DNA from: Uliginosibacterium sp036017065
GTDB taxonomy: Bacteria > Pseudomonadota > Gammaproteobacteria > Burkholderiales > Rhodocyclaceae
NCBI RefSeq assembly: GCF_036017065.1
Contig: NZ_JAYXHR010000001.1
Span: 992,001 to 1,056,000, forward strand
Length of the DNA stretch: 64,000 nucleotides
Reading direction: 5' to 3'
A program made the position numbers and the translations under genes. The notes under the pieces are model-generated. The model was not told where the DNA came from, ran no database searches, and worked only from the letters and a program-made list of their open reading frames with translations. This document shows, piece by piece, positions 9,466 through 18,638 of this stretch (position 1 is its first letter; every line of letters begins with the position of its first letter).

Positions 9466-10470
9466 ATGAGCTCACCGCAAGGCGCCCCGCTCCATCCCGA
9501 CGCCGTGTTGTACGAGGAAGGCGCCGGCCTTCCCCGGTTGCCCGCGGTGGAACACTTCGCCGGCAACGAGAAGTTGATGCGCAAGGCCATGACCCTGCAG
9601 GCCGAACGCGGACCGCTCTTTGACATTACGTTCGATTGCGAAGACGGCGCGGCCGCCGATGCCGAACGGGCCCACGCCGAAATGGTGGGCTCGCTGATCG
9701 CGGGCGAAGACAACCGCCATGGCCGCATCGGCGCACGCATCCATGACCTGACGCACCCGGCCTGGCGCGACGACCTTGAACGGATCGTCGGCCTGTGTGG
9801 TGATCGCATCGCCTACCTGACGCTGCCGAAGCCGCGTGGCCTCTCCGACGTGGCGCGCGTGCTGGCACAGCTGCGCGACACCGAGGCCCGCCTCGGCCTG
9901 CAGTGCAGGATTCCGCTGCACGTGCTGATCGAGACGCACGGCGCGTTGCATGAGGTGTGGCAGATCGCCGCCCTGCCCGGCGTCGAAACGCTGGACTTCG
10001 GCCTGATGGATTTCGTCAGTGCGCATCACGGCGCGATTTCCGCCAGCGCGATGAAGAGTCCCGGCCAGTTCACACACCCGCTGGTGCTGCGTGCCAAGAC
10101 GGAGATCGCTGCCGCCGCACTGGCGCATGGCGTGGTCCCGTCGCACAACGTCAGCACCGAGCTGGTCGACCTGGCCGCCATCGAGGATGACGGCCGCCGT
10201 GCCCGCGAGCAGTTCGGCTACCTGCGCATGTGGAGCATTCATCCCGCGCAGATCGACCCGCTGCTGCGCGCGATGCGCCCAGCCCTGGATGACGTGGTGG
10301 ATGCCGGTGAAATCCTCGCCAGCGCACAGGAAGCCCACTGGGGCCCGACCCGTCATCGCGACCGGCTGCACGACCGTGCCTCTTATCGCTACTACTGGCA
10401 CGTACTGAAACGCGCCCACGCCACCGGCATGACGCTGGATGACGCGGTCGTACGAAGATTTTTTGCTTGA
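9466..10470 (+). CDS. HpcH/HpaI aldolase family protein (CitE-like citryl/malyl-CoA lyase fold)
   Basis: TIM-barrel protein of the HpcH/HpaI aldolase/citrate lyase beta family, about 334 residues. Family motifs seen are FDCEDGAAADAE (metal-binding acidic residues), TLPKPRGLSDV, IETHGALHEVW, LDFGLMDFVSAHHGA and RMWSIHPAQI. No citrate lyase alpha or gamma subunits are nearby, so it is a CitE-like stand-alone lyase acting on a CoA thioester or 2-oxo acid; the true substrate is not known. The start at 9466 is better spaced from the GGATGG region than the in-frame ATG at 9451, which directly abuts the AAGGG. It lies between mdh and acnB, a conserved place for such a gene, and is probably cotranscribed. 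Confidence 0.82.
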   Translation: MSSPQGAPLHPDAVLYEEGAGLPRLPAVEHFAGNEKLMRKAMTLQAERGPLFDITFDCEDGAAADAERAHAEMVGSLIAGEDNRHGRIGARIHDLTHPAWRDDLERIVGLCGDRIAYLTLPKPRGLSDVARVLAQLRDTEARLGLQCRIPLHVLIETHGALHEVWQIAALPGVETLDFGLMDFVSAHHGAISASAMKSPGQFTHPLVLRAKTEIAAAALAHGVVPSHNVSTELVDLAAIEDDGRRAREQFGYLRMWSIHPAQIDPLLRAMRPALDDVVDAGEILASAQEAHWGPTRHRDRLHDRASYRYYWHVLKRAHATGMTLDDAVVRRFFA

Positions 10471-10548
10471 ACTGCTGCCGGGGTGCGGCAGTCGCCACCG
10501 GGCGAAGCACCCCGAAAGAACCTCGGAAACCACGGGAGAAAACCAACC

Positions 10549-13158
10549 ATGCTGCAAGCCTATCGCCAACACGTCGCCGAGCGCGCTGCGCTGGGTATCC
10601 CGCCGCTCGCGCTGGACGCGAAGCAGACGGCCGATCTGATCGAGCTGCTGAAGGCGCCGCCCGCCGGCGAGGAAGCCTACCTGCTCGACCTGATCACCCA
10701 CCGCGTCCCGCCGGGCGTGGACGACGCCGCCAAAGTGAAGGCCTCCTTCCTCGCCGCCGTGGCGCACGGTGACGTGCCCTGCCCGCTGATCGACAAGGCC
10801 AAGGCCACCGAGCTGCTGGGCACCATGGTCGGCGGCTACAACGTCAAGCCCTTGATCGACCTGCTGGACGAAGCCGCACTGGCGCCCATCGCCGCCGCCG
10901 CGCTGAAGAAGACGCTGCTGATGTTCGACTACTTCCACGACGTGGCCGAGAAGGCCAAGGCCGGCAACGCCGCCGCCAAGGAAGTGATCCAGAGCTGGGC
11001 TGATGCCGAGTGGTTCACCTCGCGTCCGGAATTCCCGAGCAGCATCAAGCTGACCGTGCTGAAGGTGACCGGCGAGACCAATACCGACGACCTGTCCCCG
11101 GCGCCGGACGCCTGGAGCCGCCCCGACATCCCGCTGCACGCGCTGGCCATGCTGAAGAACACCCGCGCCGGCATCACCCCGGAAGAAGACGGCAAGCGCG
11201 GCCCGATCAAGATGATCCAGGACCTCGCCGCCAAGGGGAACCTCGTCGCCTACGTCGGCGACGTGGTGGGTACCGGCTCCTCGCGCAAGTCCGCCACCAA
11301 CTCCGTGCTGTGGTGGACCGGTGAAGACATTCCCTTCGTGCCGAACAAGAAGTTCGGTGGCGTCTGCCTCGGCGGCAAGATCGCTCCGATCTTCTTCAAC
11401 ACGCAGGAAGATGCCGGCGCACTGCCGATCGAGATCGACGTCGCCAAGATGGACATGGGTGACGAGATCACCCTGAACGTCGACCACACCACCGGCAAGG
11501 TCAGCGCCACCAAGGGCGGTGCCACCATTGCCGAATCGCAGCTCAAGACGCTCGTGCTGCTGGACGAAGTGCGCGCCGGCGGCCGCATCAACCTGATCAT
11601 CGGCCGCAGCCTCACCAGCAAGGCCCGCGAGTTCCTCGGCCTCGCCGCTTCCACCCTGTTCCGCCTGCCGCAGAACCCGGCCGATTCCGGCAAGGGCTTC
11701 ACGCTGGCGCAGAAGATGGTCGGCCGCGCCGTCGGCCTGCCGGAAGGCCAGGGCGTGCGCCCCGGCACCTACTGCGAACCGAAGATGACCTCGGTGGGCT
11801 CGCAAGACACCACCGGCCCGATGACTCGCGACGAACTGAAGGACCTCGCCTGCCTCGGCTTCTCCGCCGACCTGGTGATGCAGTCCTTCTGCCACACCGC
11901 CGCGTATCCGAAGCCGGTCGACGTCAAGACGCACCGCGAACTGCCCAAGTTCATCAGCAACCGTGGCGGCATCTCGCTGCGCCCTGGCGACGGCGTGATC
12001 CACTCTTGGCTCAACCGCATGCTGCTGCCCGACACCGTCGGCACCGGCGGCGACTCGCACACCCGCTTCCCGGTCGGCATCAGCTTCCCGGCTGGCTCCG
12101 GCTTGGTGGCCTTCGCGGCCGCCACCGGCGTGATGCCGCTGGACATGCCGGAATCGGTGCTGGTGCGCTTCAAGGGCTCGCTGGACGAAGCGCAGAAGCG
12201 CGGCGTCACCCTGCGCGACCTCGTGCATGCCATCCCGCTGTATGCCATCAAGCAAGGCCTGCTGACCGTCGCCAAAGCCGGCAAGATCAACGAGTTCTCC
12301 GGCCGTATCCTGGAAATCGAAGGCCTGCCTGATCTGAAGGTTGAGCAAGCCTTCGAACTGTCCGACGCCTCCGCCGAACGCTCCGCCGCCGGTTGCACGG
12401 TGCAGCTGAACAAGGCGCCGATCGTCGAGTACATGCGCTCCAACATCGTGCTGCTGAAGAACATGATCGCCGACGGCTACGCCGACAAGCGCACGCTGGA
12501 ACGCCGCATCCAGAAGATGGAAGACTGGATCGCCAACGGCGAACTGCTGCAGCCGGACGCCAATGCCGAATACGCGTATGTCATCGAGATCGATCTGGCC
12601 GACATCCAGGAACCCATCCTGTGTTGCCCGAACGATCCGGACGATGCCAAGGTCCTGTCGGAAGTGCAGAACACGCCGATCGACGAAGTGTTCATCGGCT
12701 CCTGCATGACCAACATCGGCCACTTCCGCGCCGCCTCCAAGCTGCTGGAAGGCAAGCGCGACATCCCGGTGAAGCTGTGGGTCGCGCCGCCGACCAAGAT
12801 GGATGCATCCGAGCTGACCAAGGAAGGCCACTACGGCGTGTTCGGCACCGCCGGTGCACGTACCGAGATGCCCGGTTGCTCGCTGTGCATGGGCAACCAG
12901 GCACAGGTGCGCGAAGGCGCGACGGTGGTTTCCACCTCCACGCGTAACTTCCCGAATCGTCTGGGCAAGAACACCAACGTGTTCCTGTCCTCCGCCGAGG
13001 TCGCCGCCATCGCCTCGAAGCTCGGTCGTCTGCCGACCGTGGCGGAGTATCAGGCCGACATGGGCGTCATCAACGCCGACGCCGGCAAGATCTACCGCTA
13101 TATGAACTTCGACCAGATCGCCGAGTACAAGGGAATCGCGGACGAAGTGCAGGTTTGA
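10549..13158 (+). CDS. acnB: bifunctional aconitate hydratase 2 / 2-methylisocitrate dehydratase
   Basis: AcnB-type aconitase, interconverting citrate and isocitrate and probably 2-methylisocitrate. From MLQAYRQH at 10549 it has 869 residues (E. coli AcnB 865). The N-terminal HEAT-like and swivel domains come first, the reverse of AcnA. The three cluster cysteines are seen in GSCMTNIGH and in MPGCSLCMGNQ near the C-terminus. The upstream sequence has a GGGA ribosome site. The gene ends the mdh-CitE-like-acnB group and is followed by a strong terminator. Confidence 0.97.
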   Translation: MLQAYRQHVAERAALGIPPLALDAKQTADLIELLKAPPAGEEAYLLDLITHRVPPGVDDAAKVKASFLAAVAHGDVPCPLIDKAKATELLGTMVGGYNVKPLIDLLDEAALAPIAAAALKKTLLMFDYFHDVAEKAKAGNAAAKEVIQSWADAEWFTSRPEFPSSIKLTVLKVTGETNTDDLSPAPDAWSRPDIPLHALAMLKNTRAGITPEEDGKRGPIKMIQDLAAKGNLVAYVGDVVGTGSSRKSATNSVLWWTGEDIPFVPNKKFGGVCLGGKIAPIFFNTQEDAGALPIEIDVAKMDMGDEITLNVDHTTGKVSATKGGATIAESQLKTLVLLDEVRAGGRINLIIGRSLTSKAREFLGLAASTLFRLPQNPADSGKGFTLAQKMVGRAVGLPEGQGVRPGTYCEPKMTSVGSQDTTGPMTRDELKDLACLGFSADLVMQSFCHTAAYPKPVDVKTHRELPKFISNRGGISLRPGDGVIHSWLNRMLLPDTVGTGGDSHTRFPVGISFPAGSGLVAFAAATGVMPLDMPESVLVRFKGSLDEAQKRGVTLRDLVHAIPLYAIKQGLLTVAKAGKINEFSGRILEIEGLPDLKVEQAFELSDASAERSAAGCTVQLNKAPIVEYMRSNIVLLKNMIADGYADKRTLERRIQKMEDWIANGELLQPDANAEYAYVIEIDLADIQEPILCCPNDPDDAKVLSEVQNTPIDEVFIGSCMTNIGHFRAASKLLEGKRDIPVKLWVAPPTKMDASELTKEGHYGVFGTAGARTEMPGCSLCMGNQAQVREGATVVSTSTRNFPNRLGKNTNVFLSSAEVAAIASKLGRLPTVAEYQADMGVINADAGKIYRYMNFDQIAEYKGIADEVQV

Positions 13159-13178
13159 TCGCACACATCTCGTGAATG

Positions 13179-13206
13179 AAAACGGCCCGCGGAAGCGGGC
13201 CGTTTT
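13179..13206 (+). terminator. intrinsic terminator after acnB
   Basis: A 12-bp perfect stem (AAAACGGCCCGC / GCGGGCCGTTTT) with a GGAA tetraloop ends in a T-run, 20 bp after the acnB stop. Confidence 0.93.
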
Positions 13207-13220
13207 TCTTGGGGTTGGTT

Positions 13221-13327
13221 CGTAGGTCGGAAAAGCGCAGCGCCTTCCGACACGCCACGTTACACAACGAGCAATAGCATTCGCTACGGCAGGAATGTCG
13301 GAAGGCGCTGCGCTTTTCCGACCTACG
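13221..13327. repeat. REP-like palindromic repeat (two 32-bp inverted arms)
   Basis: Perfect 32-bp arms at 13221-13252 and 13296-13327 enclose a 43-bp centre. The arm begins CGTAGGTCGGAAAAGCGCAG, ends CGCCTTCCGACA, and is itself partly self-complementary (GTCGGAA / TTCCGAC). A single related arm with three mismatches lies at 32795-32826, so this is a dispersed family. It sits between the acnB terminator and the ABC-F stop, a typical intergenic location for REP/BIME elements. No transposase of the REP-associated type is in the window. Confidence 0.85.
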
Positions 13328-13329
13328 CG

Positions 13330-15003
13330 TCACGCCTTCTTTTTCGCCGACGCCGCCTCGCGCACCTTCTTCGCCTGCTCCAGCAGATACACTTGGTAGT
13401 CGTCCAGATCGCCGTCGAAGGGGCGGATACCACCATCGGCCACCAGCCAGAATTCGTCGCACACCGAGCGCAGCAGCGCGCGGTCGTGGCTGACCAGCAT
13501 CACCGTGCCTTCGAATTCATTGAGCGCCACGCCGAGCGCCTCGCGGGTCGACAAGTCGAGGTGGTTGGTCGGCTCATCCAGCAGCAGCAGGTTGGGGCAT
13601 TGCCACACGATCATGCACAGCACGAGACGCGCCTTCTCGCCACCGCTCATGCTGCCCACCTGCTGGTGCAGCATGTCGCCACCGAAGTTGAAGGTGCCAA
13701 GGTAGTTGCGCAGGCCCTGCTCGCGCCAGTCCATGCCGCTCGGGCGGGCGTTGACCGGCGTGTCCTTCACCAGGCGGATCATGTGTTCCAGCGGCGTGGA
13801 ACCGGGGTCCAGCACGTCGAGTTCCTGCTGGGCGAAGTAGCCGATGGTCAGGCCCTTGCCCTTGGTGATCTCGCCGTGGATCGGTGACAACGCGGCGGCA
13901 ATCGTCTTCACCAGCGTGGACTTGCCCTGGCCGTTGGCGCCGAGGATGCCGACGCGCTGCCCGGCGAGCACCGAGCGGTTGATGTTGTTCACGATCACCG
14001 TCGGCGGCGTGCCGGCGGGCGCGTCCGGCAGCGGCGGGTAGCCGAAGCTCGCATCCAGCATCGACAGCATGGGATTGGGCACGCTGGCCGGCTCGCGGAA
14101 CTCGAACTGGAATTCGGAATCGACCAGTACCGGCGCGATCTTCTCCATGCGCTCCAGCGCCTTGACGCGGCTCTGCGCCTGTTTGGCCTTGGCGGCGGAT
14201 GCCTTGAAACGGTCGATGAATTTCTGCAGGTGGGCGATCTTGTCCTGCTGCTTGGCCAGCGCCGCGGTCTGCAGGGCCATCTGCTCGGCGCGCATGTCTT
14301 CGAAGCGGCTGTAGTTGCCGCCGTAGCGCACGAGTTTCGCGTTGTCGATGTGCACCGTCACGGTGGTGACGGCGTCGAGGAATTCGCGGTCGTGGCTGAT
14401 CACCACCATCGTGCCCTCGTAGCGCTTCAGCCAGGCTTCCAGCCACACCAGTGCGTCGAGGTCCAGGTGGTTGGTCGGCTCGTCGAGCAGCAACAAATCG
14501 GACGGGCACATCAGCGCGCGGGCGAGTTGCAGGCGCATGCGCCAGCCGCCGGAAAAGCTGTTCACCGGCTGGTCGAGTTGCGCCGTGCCGAAGCCGAGGC
14601 CGAGGATCAGCGCCTGCGCGCGCGCCGCGGCGTCATGCGCGCCGGCATCGTGCAGCGCCATGTAGGCGTGGGCCATGCGCATGCCGTCGTCGCTGGCTTC
14701 CGCCGCCGCCACTTCGGCCTGCGCCGCCAGCAGCACGGTGTCGCCTTCGATGACGAAATCGGTCGCGCTCTGCTCCGTCTCCGGCATGTCCTGCGCGACC
14801 TGCGCCATCTGCCAGGCGGCGGGAATCGAGAACTCGCCGCTGTCTTCATGCAGCGTGCCGTTGAGCAGCGCGAACAGCGAGGATTTGCCGGCGCCGTTGC
14901 GGCCGACCAGACCGACCTTCTCGCCGGGGTTGAGCGTGGCGGAGCAACGGTCGAGCACGACCTTGGTGCCGCGACGCAGCGTTACGTTCCGGATGGAGAT
15001 CAT
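13330..15003 (-). CDS. ABC-F family ATP-binding protein (YheS/Uup-like)
   Basis: Soluble twin-ABC ATPase of 557 residues without membrane segments. The first ABC domain has GRNGAGKSS (Walker A), a SGGWRMR signature and LLLDEPTNHLDLD; the second has GANGQGKSTL, MSGGEKARL and LLLDEPTNHLDL. An acidic/charged linker with a coiled-coil arm (about residues 240-300, rich in K, Q and A) separates them. ABC-F proteins act on ribosomes in translation control. The length and the C-terminal basic tail (EAASAKKKA) resemble YheS. I chose ATG 15003 because MISIRNVTLRRG starts the ABC fold; an upstream in-frame extension is not family-like. It is divergent from the NYN gene. Confidence 0.9.
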   Translation of the reverse strand: MISIRNVTLRRGTKVVLDRCSATLNPGEKVGLVGRNGAGKSSLFALLNGTLHEDSGEFSIPAAWQMAQVAQDMPETEQSATDFVIEGDTVLLAAQAEVAAAEASDDGMRMAHAYMALHDAGAHDAAARAQALILGLGFGTAQLDQPVNSFSGGWRMRLQLARALMCPSDLLLLDEPTNHLDLDALVWLEAWLKRYEGTMVVISHDREFLDAVTTVTVHIDNAKLVRYGGNYSRFEDMRAEQMALQTAALAKQQDKIAHLQKFIDRFKASAAKAKQAQSRVKALERMEKIAPVLVDSEFQFEFREPASVPNPMLSMLDASFGYPPLPDAPAGTPPTVIVNNINRSVLAGQRVGILGANGQGKSTLVKTIAAALSPIHGEITKGKGLTIGYFAQQELDVLDPGSTPLEHMIRLVKDTPVNARPSGMDWREQGLRNYLGTFNFGGDMLHQQVGSMSGGEKARLVLCMIVWQCPNLLLLDEPTNHLDLSTREALGVALNEFEGTVMLVSHDRALLRSVCDEFWLVADGGIRPFDGDLDDYQVYLLEQAKKVREAASAKKKA

Positions 15004-15176
15004 GATGGTGAGGCGGTGAGGTACGGCGGGAGGGCTGCGCATGATACCCCTGCGCAGACGCGGTTCCTTCGCTGTTTGCGCGCTTGCGGGGCCTGGACGG
15101 GGCTTATGTGGCTTGCGGGGCTTGGCGGCCGGCACCAGGGGTTACCATGCGGGACACCAATCCCCGGGGAGCCCCC

Positions 15177-15947
15177 ATGTCATCCGATCGCTTCGTTGCC
15201 CTGTTCATCGACGCAGACAACGCGCCGGCCTCCCACATCGACGTGATCCTCGCCGAGCTGGCCAGTCATGGCACGGTGAGCATCCGCCGCGCCTACGGCA
15301 ACTGGAAGGGCGAACGCCTGACCTCCTGGGAACGCCTGCTGCATGAGTACGCCATCCAGCCCATCCAGCAGTTCGACCTGACCAAGGGCAAGAATGCCAC
15401 CGACATCGCGCTGGTCATCGACGCGATGGATGCGCTGTACGGCCGCAAGGTGGATGTCTTCGCGCTGGTCTCGTCCGACTCCGACTTCACGCCGCTGGCC
15501 ACGCGCCTGCAGGCCGACGGCAAGCTGGTCGTGGGCTTCGGCGAACGCAAGTCCCCCGCCCCCTTCGTCAATGCCTGCTCCAAGTTCCTGTACCTGGACA
15601 TGGAGGACAAGGCCGAGCAGGAATCCAGCAGCGGCAGCGGTGGCAAGCTGGAAGTGAAGCGCAAGTCCGGCGCCGAACTGAAAGGCGACAGCAAGCTGAT
15701 GAACCTGCTGCGCAACGCAGTGCAGGCTACCGAAGGCGACGACGGCTGGTCGCACCTCGGGCGAGTCGGCTCCACCATTGGAAACCAGGCCTCGTTCGAT
15801 TCGCGCAACTACGGCTACAAGAAGCTGGTGGATCTCTTCAAGGCCATCGACCGCTTTGAAGTGCAGAACCGCGAAGGCAGTGGCGTGCACGTGCGCGACA
15901 AGCGCCGCGCCAACACGCCTGCGGCCGGCAGCAACGGCAACGGCTGA
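15177..15947 (+). CDS. NYN-domain protein with C-terminal OST-HTH/LOTUS-like domain
   Basis: Protein of 256 residues. Residues about 5-140 are a NYN (LabA/PIN-like) RNase domain, with the acidic catalytic positions in LFIDADNAP, DIALVIDAMDALY and LVSSDSDFTPLATRL. After a Gly/Ser and charged linker (about 145-165), residues 165-245 resemble an OST-HTH/LOTUS domain (LRNAVQ... GWSHLGRVG ... YGYKKLVDLFKAIDRFEV). The combination suggests an RNA-binding nuclease. The start at 15177 is preceded by GGGGA. It is divergent from the ABC-F gene, and its target RNA is unknown. Confidence 0.85.
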   Translation: MSSDRFVALFIDADNAPASHIDVILAELASHGTVSIRRAYGNWKGERLTSWERLLHEYAIQPIQQFDLTKGKNATDIALVIDAMDALYGRKVDVFALVSSDSDFTPLATRLQADGKLVVGFGERKSPAPFVNACSKFLYLDMEDKAEQESSSGSGGKLEVKRKSGAELKGDSKLMNLLRNAVQATEGDDGWSHLGRVGSTIGNQASFDSRNYGYKKLVDLFKAIDRFEVQNREGSGVHVRDKRRANTPAAGSNGNG

Positions 15948-16108
15948 CGCCAGTCGGCGGGCGGCGCCTTGCCGCGTTGTGCAGCGTGACTTGCCGAAGC
16001 CCCCGGATATGTCTTACAAAGAATGGCCGACACGTTCTGTAACAGGACGGTCGCCAGCAGGCCATGGCGCATCCATGGCCTGCCGACAAACCAATAACGG
16101 AGACAAAC

Positions 16109-17701
16109 ATGCACAAGACGCAACTCGCGCTCGGGCTCGCGGCCCTGGCGCTGGTTGGTACGGCCTCGGCCGCCAACCGGCCTGCCGGCTACACGACCAT
16201 CTGCACCGAGAACAAGACCTGCTCGGTCGCCACGACGACCAACGTGGCCTTCGGCCGCGCCGACCAGTTCTTCTACAAGTCACTGACCGGCAGCTTCGTG
16301 TGTAACGAAGCCACCTTCGGCGGACGCATCGGTGGCGGCACCAACGAATGCTCGGTGCCGGGCAGTTCGGGTGGCGGTTCGTCCTCGTCGAGCTCCTCCT
16401 CCAGCTCTTCATCGAGTTCTTCGTCGAGTTCCTCCTCTTCGACGTCCTCTTCCAGCTCATCGAGCAGTTCTTCGTCGAGTTCGTCCTCGAGCTCGTCGTC
16501 GAGCTCCTCCAGCTCCTCGGGCACCGGCTCTTCCAGTTCAAGCTCCAGCTCCGGCGGCCCCGTGCCGCAGGGCCTGATGGGCTGGGCCGCGGTCGCCCCC
16601 GGCGGCGCGCCCACCGGCGGCGCCGGCGGCCAGTCCTGCACGGCCTCCAGCATGGCCGAGCTGACCGCCTGCGTCAGCACCGCCAGCAGCGGCAACAACA
16701 AGTCGATTCCCTGGACGATCTACGTCAAGGGCTTCATCAACGGCGCCACCAACGCGGACGGCACCGGCTTCACGCAGCAGCGCATCTCGCGCCCCAACAC
16801 CTCGCTGATCGGCGTGGTGGAGAACGGCGTGATCCCGACGCTGAACGCGGTGTGGATCAACATCAGCGGCCAGTCGAACATCATCATCCGCAACGTGCGC
16901 TTCGTCGCCGGCAAGGACACCGGCTGGTCTTACGAGAACTTCGGTAGCTGCACCTACACCGACAAGGACTACTGCCCGTCCAACGCCGAGCCGGACAGCG
17001 TCACCCTGCAGGGCGTGACGCGTGCGTGGGTGGACCACAACGAGTTCACCGACGGTGCGAGCTTCGGCGAAGTGAACGCCAACAAGGCGCACTACAAGAT
17101 GTACGACGGCCTGCTCGACATCAAGAAGGGCTCGGACTACATCACGGTGTCGAACAACAAGTTCAGCAGCCATGACAAGACCATCCTGATCGGTGCCAAC
17201 GATTCGGCCGACGGCGAGTACCGCGTCACCTTCGCGCAGAACTGGTTCCAGTTCATCGGCCAGCGCGCGCCGCGCGTGCGTAACGGTCACGTTCACATCC
17301 TGAACAACCTGTACGACAACGTGAAGAAGACCACCGAGACCCGTCCGTATCACATGAACTATGCGATCGGCCTGGGCTTCAACGGCAAGGCCTACTCGGA
17401 GCGCAACGCCTTCGACGTGAGCGGCGCGGTGGCCACCGATCTGCTGTCGGCCAACTTCGACGCGTGGAGCCAGTACTTCACCGACGTGGGCTCTTGGCTC
17501 AACGGCAGCCCGGTGGACCTGAACGCCGCAGCCGCCACGGTGGTGAATGCGAAGAACGCGCTCGAGAAGGACAGCAAGCCCTTCCTCGGCCCGGTGAGCT
17601 GGAACCCGGCAGCGAACTACAGCTACACGCCGCTGACCACGCCGGACGCGGTGCGCAACACGGTGAAGGCCAACGCGGGCGTGGGCAAGATCGCACCCTG
17701 A
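16109..17701 (+). CDS. secreted pectate lyase, polysaccharide lyase family 1, polyserine linker
   Basis: Extracellular pectate lyase of 530 residues. It has a signal peptide (MHKTQLALGLAALALVG, cleavage after TASA), then a 60-residue four-cysteine module (residues about 22-83, TICTENKTCSV ... FVCNEATFGG ... NECSVP), a polyserine linker (about 85-148), and a PL1 catalytic parallel beta-helix (about 150-530). Catalytic-domain marks are WVDHNEFTD, DGLLDIKKGSDYITVSNNKF (calcium-site aspartates) and RAPRVRNGHVHILNN (catalytic arginine region). The small N-terminal module resembles one seen ahead of serine linkers in plant-cell-wall enzymes; its function is unknown to me. GGAGA precedes the start. 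It is monocistronic. Confidence 0.93.
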   Translation: MHKTQLALGLAALALVGTASAANRPAGYTTICTENKTCSVATTTNVAFGRADQFFYKSLTGSFVCNEATFGGRIGGGTNECSVPGSSGGGSSSSSSSSSSSSSSSSSSSSSTSSSSSSSSSSSSSSSSSSSSSSSSSGTGSSSSSSSSGGPVPQGLMGWAAVAPGGAPTGGAGGQSCTASSMAELTACVSTASSGNNKSIPWTIYVKGFINGATNADGTGFTQQRISRPNTSLIGVVENGVIPTLNAVWINISGQSNIIIRNVRFVAGKDTGWSYENFGSCTYTDKDYCPSNAEPDSVTLQGVTRAWVDHNEFTDGASFGEVNANKAHYKMYDGLLDIKKGSDYITVSNNKFSSHDKTILIGANDSADGEYRVTFAQNWFQFIGQRAPRVRNGHVHILNNLYDNVKKTTETRPYHMNYAIGLGFNGKAYSERNAFDVSGAVATDLLSANFDAWSQYFTDVGSWLNGSPVDLNAAAATVVNAKNALEKDSKPFLGPVSWNPAANYSYTPLTTPDAVRNTVKANAGVGKIAP

Positions 17702-17753
17702 TCGCCCGGGACATCACCGTGCCGCAGCAAGGCCGGTGATGTCGTCATCCGCG

Positions 17754-17787
17754 AACCCCGCCAGGGCAACCTGGCGGGGTTTTCTTT
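17754..17787 (+). terminator. intrinsic terminator after pectate lyase 1
   Basis: Stem AACCCCGCCAGG / CCTGGCGGGGTT with a GCAA loop, followed by TTCTTTT. A second inverted repeat (GACATCACCG at 17710-17719 with CGGTGATGTC at 17733-17742) lies just upstream. Confidence 0.92.
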
Positions 17788-17869
17788 TGCCCGGCGCCGC
17801 CCTCCGCGAAGCCCTGCGCCCGCAGTATCCTCTGGGCGTCACCACGTCCCTGCCCCGCACGCCCGTTCG

Positions 17870-18556
17870 ATGTTGCCCCCGCACCGCCTGCGCCGGCCTC
17901 ACGCCGCGCCGTCCCATCGCCCACCACTGCTGATCCTGCTGCATGGCAAGGGCAGCAGCGAGGTGGACCTGTTCCAGCTTGCCGACCTGTTCGATCCGCG
18001 CTTCATCGTCCTGTCGCTGCGGGCGCCCTTCCAGAACGCATCGGGCCTGTATCGCTGGTACGAGCGTCAGGACACGGCGGACGGATCGGTCTACAACGAA
18101 GAGGAAGTGCGGGCCTCGCGGCTCTATCTCGTCCAGGCCATCAACGACAGCGTGATGGCGCTGGGCGCCGATCCACAGCAGGTGTATCTCTTCGGCTTCA
18201 GCCAGGGGGCTGCGATGGCGATGTCCGTGGCATTGACGGCGCCGCGCCGCATCCGCGGCCTGGTGGCGATTGCCGGGCGCCTGCTGCCGGCCATTGCGCC
18301 GTTCGGTGCGCCCGCGGAATCGATGAGCCACCTGCGCGTGCTGCTGCAGCATGGGCTGAAGGACGAGGTGGTGCCTTTCGCTGAATCCGCCACGGCGTGC
18401 CAGTTGTTTGCAGAACTGAGTGTGAAACAAGGTATCCGCGAATACGCGGCCGGCCACACCATTACGCCCGCGATGCTGCGCGATGCGCGGCAATTCCTGC
18501 GTGTGCAACTCGACACGACACTCGTCAAAGACCAGGATGGCGCCGCTCAGGATTGA
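17870..18556 (+). CDS. alpha/beta hydrolase, phospholipase/carboxylesterase family
   Basis: Serine hydrolase of 228 residues in the PF02230 phospholipase/carboxylesterase group. The oxyanion-hole start LLILLHGKGS, the nucleophile elbow FGFSQGAAMA, an acidic site in QHGLKDEVVP and a histidine in AAGHTI make up the catalytic set. No signal peptide is seen, so it is cytoplasmic. It probably hydrolyses small esters or thioesters; the substrate is unknown. The first 17 residues are proline- and arginine-rich and the exact start is uncertain. Confidence 0.82.
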   Translation: MLPPHRLRRPHAAPSHRPPLLILLHGKGSSEVDLFQLADLFDPRFIVLSLRAPFQNASGLYRWYERQDTADGSVYNEEEVRASRLYLVQAINDSVMALGADPQQVYLFGFSQGAAMAMSVALTAPRRIRGLVAIAGRLLPAIAPFGAPAESMSHLRVLLQHGLKDEVVPFAESATACQLFAELSVKQGIREYAAGHTITPAMLRDARQFLRVQLDTTLVKDQDGAAQD

Positions 18557-18638
18557 GGCGCGCCACCCGATATAGGGCTGGTCCCCACGACTCTCCGCCC
18601 CTTCCTCCTTCCGTCCCCGGCTTCCACCCCTTTCACCC

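Noticed and set aside
16009..16024. Partial match to the 20-bp GntR palindrome (TATGTCTTA half) upstream of pectate lyase 1
   Set aside because: Only one half matches; the symmetric half is absent.
16273..16701. Acidic E/L/D-rich open frame opposite the polyserine linker
   Set aside because: It is the reverse reading of the serine codon repeat and has no start context or homology features.
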